From Antennarius striatus (Eukaryota > Chordata > Actinopteri > Lophiiformes > Antennariidae), in contig NC_090787.1 in the NCBI RefSeq assembly GCF_040054535.1, positions 15,095,001 to 15,159,000 of the forward strand: 64,000 nucleotides of DNA, read 5' to 3'. Numbering within the stretch: the first letter of the stretch is position 1; each line of letters opens with the position of its first letter. Made by a program: the position numbers and the translations under genes. This document shows positions 53,583-64,000 of this stretch, in pieces. The notes under the pieces are model-generated. The model was not told the DNA's origin, made no database searches, and worked only from the letters and a program-made list of their open reading frames with translations.

Positions 53583-56500
53583 TTCAATCTAAGGTGGCCC
53601 TGAGGTGACATTTATAAAAACACACAAACAATAATGTGTATTTGGTCACATACATTAATACCTGTTGCGTTCTATCAACACACACCTAGCAGTGTTTTCT
53701 ATGTATTGTTGTGTCAGTGCTGTTCCACATTAGATATAAAGAAAATGTAAGAAACAAGAAAATGTGACATGAGAGAGAACAATAAATAGCAGACATGCAT
53801 ATTGATGAATATAATGTGTGATTTTGCCATAAATTTGTATGAAAGAAAATATAGATCTATCACATTGTGTGACAGGATTCCAAAGTTGATTCAGGAATAT
53901 TAGTTTATTCTCCAAAATATTATTTAAACTAACTAAATGACAGAGCCACTGCAGAGACTCGCAGTTACATATTATTAATATTAATGTTGTTTATTACATC
54001 ACATTATTCGACATCACCATTGTGTTTCTGCTAATCTGGGTTTTTCGTGTTACCTGTTATGTGTTTTCTAATTGTGAACATGTATTCCAAGTTTACCACG
54101 CACTATGCATTGACTGGATGTTCAGAATATGACCTCTTCAGTTTTCAGGAGAATATTCTTTGAAAGAATTATCATTCTGGCAGAAAGAACTTTATCTAAG
54201 TATGGCTGCTTTTCTGAGTGACCCATGCATTGTGTAGAATTGTATTGTTTGGAAAGTGGTGAACTTGCTGTCGCTCATTCAGTACTTTGATAATATGATC
54301 CAGGCGATAAAAATGAAATCCACACTTGTTCTGCACAGCAGAACAAAGCCCGATTGGCATATTTTAATTACAAATGAATCAGAATCTACTTCAGAATGAG
54401 ATCACACTTCAGTTGATTTTGGATCCACCTTGATGGATGCAGATATTTGCATGTAATCTTGTTTCACAAAGCCTGAAATGTTCTTTTATGCACTGAGTAG
54501 GAGACATGTTCAATTAGCAGCTGCCATTAATGTGATGTTTTTTCATATCACTGACGTTGAAAGTCATATTTCTCCAGAGGACCACTGTTATGTTATGTGA
54601 CAGATTAAAAGAGAGGTGTGCTGGAGTTTACCTGAGGGAAATTATCAAGCCGTTGGATGACAGGAGACATCAATGCTTGAATGGTATCACGTCAAAGCAG
54701 CTGCTCTCCTGTTGACTCTGAATCTATTCTGTACATCTATGTTCTTTTTAAAGGTTTAAGATTTTACTTTTTCAAATTATAAATCCAAGGTGAAAGTATT
54801 ATTTACTGAATTATTGAAAGCTTGCAAAAATAAAAAAGATTTCAAAAAAATGTATTGTGACTGGAGTACAATCTGGTCAAAACACTACATAAATACTATT
54901 ATGCACAGTATACACATTCAGAATTGTTTAAAAAAAACCTGAAAAATATGTCAGATCTGATGCCTTACTGATTTATAAACTGAAAAATAGCAGCACATTT
55001 AGTTTTAAACATACAAGCATTCTCTTAAACATCCTCTCCAGGGATTTGTTTACACTTTATGCTATAATAGCAGCCAACACGTTGGTGGCCCTTATCACAT
55101 CATAAAAACAACACAACAACACAAAAGGATTGATTGATTAATTACAAATAAGAAATTCTAATCTGTGGAATAATTTCATGTGTCATTTGTAACATAACGA
55201 ATTATGAATACTGTTAATCAATTTTAATTTGACTTAATAATATCCTCATTTTAAAGTGCCGTTGAACCATATTGGAAAAAATGTCAGCCTCATATTTAAT
55301 GTTCATCAAACCTGGTTTACCTGGTGTTAACCATATATAAGCAAAGCATGCTTTACATGTTTAACATATAAAACATTCCAAGGTGTCAGGGTTAGAAGGT
55401 GGCTATGAAGAAAAAAAAAGCAAGCGAACAAAGGATAGATCCCAAAATGCAAAAGGCAGATAAAAATTTTGGAAAATACAGTTTCGAAAATATGAAAAAA
55501 AATATCTGCAAAGTATGACAAATATTCAAATCAAATATCTGGCAACCCTGAAACATATATTAAAACACATCCAGCAATAACCATCCTTGAAAAATCCCAA
55601 AAATATTCAACTGATAAGTGCATAAACAGGCCAACAGCAGGGCAGATTCATAAGCATAAGACTGCATACCTTCAGTTACATTTGAAGTCAACATACCTAT
55701 TAATCCCCGAGGCATAACACATCTTATTTTTCAAATTACTGCAGATTCTTTTCTGTTCCACCTGTAAATGTCATAATTTAAAATGATTTTTTTCTCCATG
55801 ATACAGTAGTGTACAACACAACTGGGCCCTCTCCTGTGTGTAGCCCGTATGAACTTTCGAAGTCAATTTAACACAAAATAAAGACAAATCTCCTGTGTGA
55901 AAATGTGTTCACCCCAATTACCCTGATAGCCAATTGTGTCACCGTTAGCAGCAGGAAACGAGACCAAACGTTTATGGACCACACACTCAGTCTCTGACAT
56001 TGTGGGACTAAAGCAGACACACTGGAGGCCCTGATCTAAAAGAGTTCCTGTCTTCCAAAACAGGTTTATCATGGCCAAATTCAGACAAACCGGGTGAGCA
56101 GTGATCTTTGCCCTACCGCTGTCCGTTTCTGAAGAAGCCTTTGATTTGTTTATGGGAGATTTTTGGAAGGTTGGCCACTTTATGCAGTCTAAGGATCTTA
56201 GAAATGACTTTTTAACTCTAAGTAGACTGTTTTATTTCAACCACCATGTTCCACTTGTCTTCTGGAGGATTTTTGTATTTTACAGTAGTATGCTACTTAG
56301 ACCTACCAGTCAAGTTCTTGCATCTGAAAAAGTTTCTTTAAATGTAGATCTGACTGAACAGGTCTTGTCTAGTTCAGCGTCGACCAGTTAAAGATGCAGT
56401 TTGGTGTTTTTTTTGGAACTAGTTTCTCAGGGGATACATTCTCACAGACCCAGTTTACCCTAAATTATTCAACAAATGCAATTTCAATTTATATATTTTA

Positions 56501-57463
56501 TTTATTCACTTATATTCAAGTTGTTTTTGTTTTCATTAAATAGTTTGTATGACTACCAATCTAATATGAGACAATTTAATATGAGACACAAAATAAAGCC
56601 CATTTCTTTTTCACTGTCTACAGTTTTACCAAATTATTGTATTTAATAGTTTCATGTGTGAATAACTTTCCATAAATATTATATAGCTATTTGTCATTTT
56701 TAAAACCATTAGCATTCCTGAAAGCAATTATGTCAAATTGAATGGTAGCATCCCTCAAGTTTGTATTTAGTAATGAATTGTGGTGTATATTAGCAGGTTG
56801 ATTACTCTCCGCCAGCCTTGATCATAATTTCCCTGCTGTGTGATTTGCAAACACAATGGCGATGTTAATTAGAGATAAATGCCCGTTCTTATAGCTTTTT
56901 CATTGGGAGGCTTGTGACCTCTGAATGGTGATGTTTGAATGTGGTTTTCCATTCATGTCAGTAAAAAGGATTCTCATGAGGCCATTAGCAGTTGCTCATT
57001 AATACAGCAACAATTTCTCATTGCATTGTTTCAATTAATGACTTATTTGCCAAATGGATTTTATCTACATGTCCCCGGCGCTGCCACAATTCTTGCTCTT
57101 CACTCGGAAAGAGCAGACGGGGTGAGCCGTTTGGATCAGTCACGTTTACTGGATGTAAAAGGGGAACAGACAAGAAGTTATTCTGAATTACTACAAAATA
57201 AATTAGCCACTCATGTGCTCATACACGCTCTTTGGGTCTGTTATGTACATTTGTTGATGTCAGTTTTAGTGTTTATGGGATTCCCGCCTCTGGCTCCTTT
57301 ATATAAAAGGACACTGGTATTTTTTCTTTATACTGAGAACATAACGCAGAGATTCATTATCATTTACAGTTATTTTACCAAAGGCTTATTGAAGCTATTG
57401 AACACATACCTGATCATTTTATATAGCGCATTGGACCATTTTGCCCCAAATGGTTTGCTTTAG

Positions 57464-57495
57464 ATGTGGCAATTTAGTAGAGAAAATTGCCACAT
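57464..57495. repeat. Perfect 12-base stem-loop
   Basis: ATGTGGCAATTT (57464-57475) and AAATTGCCACAT (57484-57495) are perfect reverse complements, separated by AGTAGAGA. The arms are too short for an ordinary miRNA precursor. It sits at the end of an AT-rich, homeodomain-motif-bearing stretch. Confidence 0.85.
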
Positions 57496-59657
57496 GTGAT
57501 GTGCATTTTCTTTTTGCCTTGGCAGCCCAAAACTATCTTTTCAAGATGTTTGCACGGGTGTATCATTAAATAATGGTGGATTTTCTGCTCACAGCGCTCA
57601 TCCTGGAAGAAGAGGGGAACATGGCCGAGTTACAGACAGAAGCCAGTAGTGTCATTATTGTCCCCTGAGGCTTCATGTTTCATTAGAAAACAGTCTCACT
57701 GAGCTTCATCCACATCGATCCACACAACACAGCCAAAGAATGACAAATATAGAAAGAAACATCCGAGGTGTGTGTGTTTGTGTGTGTGTGTGTGTTAAAG
57801 CTTTTCAGACGTAACTTGTCTTATAAACTGATGTTTTACTTCATCGTTGTAACAACAGTTTACGTTTACTCCTTTACCTGGGGTTGGGTAGTTAATGGTT
57901 GTTGACGTGTTATTTAACCATCTGGTTCACCTGCATCAACGTGCATTGGATGAAGCTGGCCAACATTGTTGATTTGTGGGTTAGAGTGTGTGTTTTTTAG
58001 GTCAGTGCTCCTGTTTTTTTTGCCGTGCTGCCCTCTTAGGACAGAGAAAACCATAGAGGGGAGATGTGCTGCTCTCAAGCAAAGTATCTTACATGACACC
58101 ATTAGTCTCTGCGTGTCCCAACAGTTCAGTGTCAGCTCATAACCCTGGAAGGTTTGGGACACATTGTAAATATAGACTCCTGCTCAAATGTTCCTGAGTT
58201 TAAAGCATGAAATATGTGATTCCAGTCAATTGGAATACAGTCTGGAATCATTTTGTAAAGTTTGACTTTTGGTCTAAAGGCATTTGCAATACTTAATAAT
58301 GCATACATGAACATTGAGGGTCAAGCTTCCAAGATATATTTTCATGTCTGTCTCTTCAAGTGATAAAATAAGAAAATTGTTTATTCAATAAGTTGTATTC
58401 ATCATTTTTTTAAAGACATCCGTCATCTGGGGTTTCTGGGCTATTATTTGTCCCTTGGCCTAACTGCTTGAGACAATTAACTGATGCTAAATTAAAGCAT
58501 GCCTCATGTTTTTCTCTCCTGCTTGATGAGAACAGCTGCAGCAGATCAATATGTCCATTTGTAAAGTAAAATCTAATTGGAAATTGTTGCTCATTTGTGC
58601 CTGCTCTGAGGCAGTGCAGCAGACCCACAGGCAGTGTGCTTTTGGCACACAAACAGATGAGAGTCATTAGTTATGTGCGTCATAACGACAAATCAAAGAG
58701 TCCTCTTACCATGTGGATCCCTCTTCCCAAATATATTGGCAGCATTTAATTGTGCTCTCCCTCAGAAACCTCTCAGTTTTTGAGGTTGCATTTATCATCA
58801 GAAAAATACAGCTGCTCCAATCCGCTTATCAATGTGTGTCTCTCTGATGTTTCCATGGAAACTGTGTTTACGGCCCCACAGAGTTCTAAAAATGGTTCCA
58901 AAGTGATAACAGTGCCAGATGAATGAAGGCAGTGCAAACATGTGATGGACATTGGCAATGACTGACATTAACAAGCTAGAGACACGTGTAGGACGTACGC
59001 ATTGGTTCATTGTGCACAAGGTGAAAGCGGAATTTTTCAAAATTAACTTATAATAATCACATTTTTTGCCCATTTTCTTCCTTCTGATTAATTAAAGCGC
59101 TAAGAATAGAGTCAATCATATCCCCTCTGTTCCTCTATTTTTATTCTAGCCACTTAGCAGCAGGATTTATAGCTGCTTTGAAAAGGTGTTGAATATATTA
59201 TCCAATGAGCACAATTTAGATTTAGGCAAATTTAAAAGTGTTTGACCTTGTGGGAATCTATACTCAGTGGGAGGTCCAAATGTGAAAGTCTAACTAAAGT
59301 CTAATTAATGTTGTTGTTTCTATAAAAAGATTTAAATATATATCCTTTCTATCCTTTTTCATTTAAAATTACGTATGTTCACTATGAGTATAAAGAACAC
59401 ACCTGGAATGTTTGGGTAAATTTTAAGATGCCACTGCTATTCTCTATTGTCATAGTAGTTTTCTTCTCTCTGCGAATCCTATCTGATGTGTTTTGCGGGA
59501 AACACACTCTCAGATAGAGGAGACAGTTACAGCACCGTTCCCATGGCGATCAGTTTGGAGGAAATAACTTTGCATTCATCAAGTAGGATTTGACATCACT
59601 GGGGGAAAGTTGTGTTTCAGTGAAGGGTGATATCCTATTGATTTGTCAGTCATCCAC

Positions 59658-59826
<169 letters not shown>

Positions 59827-62298
59827 ACATCTATCTATAATTGAGGTATGTGAGGAACTATATCAAACATTCTACAGCAAAGGGTTGAAATGTATAAATG
59901 GGTTCTAATTTCACGCCTCAGTGTCCTTGAGACATTGACATTGTTTCCAAAACTTCTGCGGTAAAAACAAATTCAATAATTTTCTATCCATAAAAATAGC
60001 ATTCAAAATGATTCTGTATTCAGGCCAAATGTTGAAAAGCAAAACAAAGGAATAACATGTTTTAGCTATATATTAACTCAAGGACAACAAGAAATGCGCT
60101 AAAAAAAAAGAAGAAGAAAAAAAAAAGCAACGCAGGTTAAAAATGGAAATAAAGTTTTTATTCTCTGAGAAAATGTCAAAGTCGTTCCAACTCTGGCACA
60201 GCTGTGAATAAAACACAGCCATGGATGCTGTGTGACACCTTCAAAACAGCATGATGGGGATGAGGAGAGATCTGGTGAGTGACCAGTGAAGAAGATGCTT
60301 GATAATGAGAGCATGTTTCTGTGGGCTGTCACTCATCCTTTATTTAAGGATTCAACTCAGCACACAAAGCAAACATGTGATGTTTTACCAAAGAGGTATT
60401 TAAGTTTAAATAATAACCTTCCTTTAGCACAACGCTGCTCCCTGCTATAGAACTGGATTCATTTCGTGTGTGACAGTCAGTCAACTTTAACATGTTCTTC
60501 CATCTGACAGACTGCATGCTAGTCATTTTTTTTTGAAGCCATGTTTGTGCAAGCACATCATGTCTTGTATCCTAACTATGAGCCGTAATCTGTGTACCTG
60601 CACATGTTCCTGCTCCTCCACCGACAGATGATGCAACCGCTCATGTCTGACTGCATCTCCTAAAGAATTTTTTTCAAACACGGTTTTAAAATTCCGTTAT
60701 TAGACTGACATATCAACACACATCCATTTTCAGCATGAGCCCCTGGATAATAAGAGATTAGTTTCCGCCATAAATATCAAAGAAAGCCAGGGGTAAGAGC
60801 ACTCGTGCCCCCCTTCTCCTGTTGGTAACTGGTCCCAGAACATGCATCCAAGTTGCACTGAAAGGAATAAAATTTGATGTAAACAATTTCAGTAATTGTA
60901 ATTGCATTCAATCTTCAATCTTATTCGTGCATCGTTTTGACAATTGCACATCTGCGGCTGCGGCGTTCAGTAAGACGAGCCTGTGAGAGCTAAAAACTGT
61001 GAGCAGGCAGGGACAGTATGTGTGCTGTGGAGGCTTTGGGTGACTGCACACACAGTGGAACTCAGGGGAGACATCCTGACATGGAGATCTGAGGCAAAGC
61101 ATGATGGATTCGCCGTTCGCTTGAAGAGGAATTGCTTAACAAACTGCACGCAGTCTTAAGTGTTTAATACGATGCTGGCAAAAGCAAATTTATTCAAATG
61201 TGTGCAGAGACAAAATGACTGGAGTGCATGCAAGAGGTCTAGACTGGGGATCAGCGGGTTTTCAGTGCTCGATGATGGAGAAAGGCTCTGTGGCAGTCAG
61301 GCTGTGATTGACAGGAGCCTGGAGGTGAAGACCAGCCCGACTCTCTTCACATGGCCTGAGGAGGATCACCTGAGGAGCAGCATCCTCAGGGCGTTTATGC
61401 TGCTCATCCACCCACGGTTCACATACCGCACCTAGAAAGGATATGTGTACACACACACACACACAGGATATGTGTAAGATGTACATTTTCTTGCATGCCA
61501 CGCAGGCCCTTAAAATAGCTTCAGTGTGTTATGACAGAAATATCATAAGTATGTGTGTTGTGCTGTGGCACCAAATAATGCAGGAATCCTTCTTTGTCTT
61601 CAACAATCCCCCTCATTAAATTCCTCACACTCCTCCCGCTGCATGTTGCATTGTCTCATCAAAGTATCTCACACCATGAGTTACCTCTCTTTGTCCCTGC
61701 TAGGCTCCAGATCTGCTCCATGAGTTGAATTATAGAGCGAAAATGTCATTAAGTGAGATAAAGATACAAGGGATCGATGGGGCTATAGATAACTCTGCAG
61801 CCCTCAATTGTCTCCACTCCAGTGCACATAAGCACCGGGGTGGTAAACCCGCATGTCATTTCCAGGTGAGCTCCCCCAGTCGCTCCACAACTCCTCAGTT
61901 ATTGAGGAGGATCGATCAAAACAACCCCGCCCACACTGAGAGGAGCGTCGTTCAACTGTTCTTAAAAAAAATGTCTGATCACAACCATAGATACTAGAAA
62001 AGGACTGAACCGATCGGGGTGTGATGTTTTAATTTCATTGATTTTATACAAGTCGTTAATTGAGCTGTATCCTTTTTTGACAAGGTAAAGAAGAAAAAAA
62101 AACCCCCACAGGTGACATTAACACCCACGGAATAACCGTCATATTAATGGCACGTCTCTGTTGTGTGTGGGCAGCGTTCAAATAAAGCCTCTGCTTGTGT
62201 TGAGCCAATAATTTGAATAGCTGTGTGGAAACTGTTGGACGAGGAAGGCAGACAGATCTTGTCAAGAAGACTGTTCTGCTTTACTCTCTCCTTTCACA

Positions 62299-62370
62299 GA
62301 GAGAGTGGGAGAAAGAGGTAACAAGAGAGAGGTAGAAAGAGAGAGAGGTAACAAGACAGAGAGAGAGACT
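62299..62370. repeat. GA-rich tract with repeated GGTAACAAGA units
   Basis: Purine-rich run of GAGAGA segments punctuated by two copies of GAGGTAACAAGA and one GAGGTAGAAAGA variant. A small degenerate minisatellite. Confidence 0.75.
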
Positions 62371-63042
62371 ACATCTGTCTCAGCCCTTCATGATGTGCAG
62401 ATCTGACATGTCCTTCTTTAATTAAACGACCCACCTGACCCAAAGTCTTGTCTGTGTGGAATCTAACGGCCGAGTGAAGCCCTTGGTAGGTCGTTCATTA
62501 CACAGAAGCCAACAGCAGCTGTCTCAGAGATGGATAATAAATGGCTTGAGTGCAAGGAGGATATTTGGTACCAGTGCAGGAGATGTATTTATTAAAATAC
62601 GGGATCATTTGGTCGATATTTCTGCCTTGGATCAAACGCACTTCAATCAGTCATCCATGTGAATCTGGATGATTTCAAGACAACTTTAAGATTGTTTCTC
62701 GTTGTTAATAATAAATTCATTATGGGTATTCGGTACATGTGCCTGCTGCTAAAAAATTCATAAAGGTATTTAGTATTTATGCAGCCCAACATGTTGTACA
62801 AAAGAACCATGCTCAAGACCTCTGATAACACAATTCTGCTTAAATCCCCGGTCTGGAGAAACTCGTACAATTCTAACTGTGAAACACAAAGTGACACTTT
62901 GGGCTTAAGCGTTAAAACGGAAGGAGAACCAGGATGACTGGTCCTGAGGCTGAGTCAGGCCAGGAAGATTTGGAAACTGGTCAGAAAAGCAAGTGTAAGA
63001 CTGAGGTGTAACGTGGCCGGGGGCTTGTCACGGCACTGAGGG

Positions 63043-63044
<2 letters not shown>

Positions 63045-63111
<67 letters not shown>
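63045..63111. repeat. (GT)n microsatellite
   Basis: About 67 bases of pure GT repeat, about 100 bases before a second, longer GT tract. Confidence 0.97.
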
Positions 63112-63113
<2 letters not shown>

Positions 63114-63207
63114 GAGGTGATCTCACAGCACTGTGTCTGATGTGCAAGGAATACTTTTTAAACTAATTTCACGTGTGTCCTCCACAGCACATACTGTGTT
63201 TGTATGT

Positions 63208-63211
63208 TGTG

Positions 63212-63291
<80 letters not shown>

Positions 63292-63296
63292 CGTGC

Positions 63297-63327
<31 letters not shown>
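63208..63327. repeat. (GT)n microsatellite with GC interruptions
   Basis: About 120 bases of GT repeat with GCGTGCGTGCGT interruptions near 63287-63301. Confidence 0.97.
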
Positions 63328-63708
63328 CTCATGTGGAATGAGTCATCCATGCCTTTGGTCCATGACGGCTCACAGCCCACTGACAGGGGCAGCCCCCCAT
63401 GCAGCCCCTGTATCAATAGAGCTTATATACATATGTATTGAATAGTGATGGGGGCCTACTAAACCTCTGCTCCCCATCCAGGGCTCTACTATATTTCCTG
63501 CTGCCTCCATCTGTGTCTGTCAGTCAGCTTTCTGCCCGTCTCGCTCTGGGAGGCCAACCTTTCAGTATTTCCAATAATGTGCCTCGGAAATCTGTTTCCA
63601 GGGCAACCGGGGTACCAAATACTCTCTCAGCGGCTTCTCGCTGGTGCATCCTTTGTTTATACTTTTTCATGTCTTGGACGATGTGGGCTGGTCCAAAACA
63701 AGCAAAGA

Positions 63709-63739
<31 letters not shown>

Positions 63740-64000
63740 CGCGCGTTGCGTGTGCGTGGAAATACAGTTAGTGGTGATGTCAGAGGAAAACAGTCAATGG
63801 ATGACACAAGTCATACACGCACACGATAAATGCTTTTTTTTTTCTTCTTTATTTTAGTTAACGGTGTGTTATTATGATGCATTGTTATTGCTATTTTTTT
63901 TCTTCTTAATTAAAGGTATTAACTTGAGGTTCCTGTCATTGTATCCTAAATTTATTTGATTGATTTAAAGCTTTGGAAAATGTGAACCGCTCCTATAGGT

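Noticed and set aside
56939..57463. 174-codon plus frame as a protein gene
   Set aside because: No recognisable domain, no splice context and AT-rich noncoding composition; kept only as a noncoding-element finding.

Overview
This window is nuclear DNA of a bony (teleost) fish. The genes are broken by GT-AG introns, long dinucleotide and GATA-type microsatellites are common, and the gene content and order match the vertebrate EGFL6 - RAB9A - TRAPPC2 - OFD1 - GPM6B block (human Xp22.2), with every gene in the same relative orientation. The species cannot be fixed from the sequence. Gene names come from comparing translated exons with remembered vertebrate orthologues; no database search was run.

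Layout. 376-6248 (+): egfl6, lacking only its first (signal peptide) exon, with five EGF modules, an acidic linker carrying RGD, and a MAM domain. 7.77-9.17 kb (+): rab9a, with a CACGTG-type promoter, two probable noncoding 5' exons and one intronless 202-residue coding exon. 10507-12250 (-): trappc2, four coding exons and 140 residues, including a minor-spliceosome (U12) AT-AC intron. 13022-22947 (+): ofd1, 22 exons and about 1050 residues, head to head with trappc2 and sharing an intergenic promoter. 25090-49652 (-): gpm6b, tail to tail with ofd1. Its six main exons lie at 25.1-29.6 kb, and a 4-base first coding exon lies 20 kb upstream beside a GC-rich promoter. 50-64 kb holds no recognisable gene; it has microsatellites and stretches that look like candidate conserved noncoding DNA.

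The genes do not form one pathway. egfl6 encodes a secreted matrix/integrin ligand, rab9a a late-endosome GTPase, trappc2 a core TRAPP trafficking subunit, ofd1 a centriole and cilium-base protein, and gpm6b a neuronal four-pass membrane proteolipid. Their co-location is ancient vertebrate synteny; TCEANC, present between EGFL6 and RAB9A in human, is not seen here.

Mobile DNA is limited: three copies of one short palindromic element (19.6, 30.7 and 39.0 kb) and a possible degraded transposon in an ofd1 intron. I found no new multi-gene system. The best second-look items are the AT-AC intron of trappc2, a GC-AG intron in ofd1, a phase-symmetric extra exon in egfl6, the distant 4-base start exon of gpm6b, and a cluster of perfect palindromes between rab9a and trappc2.
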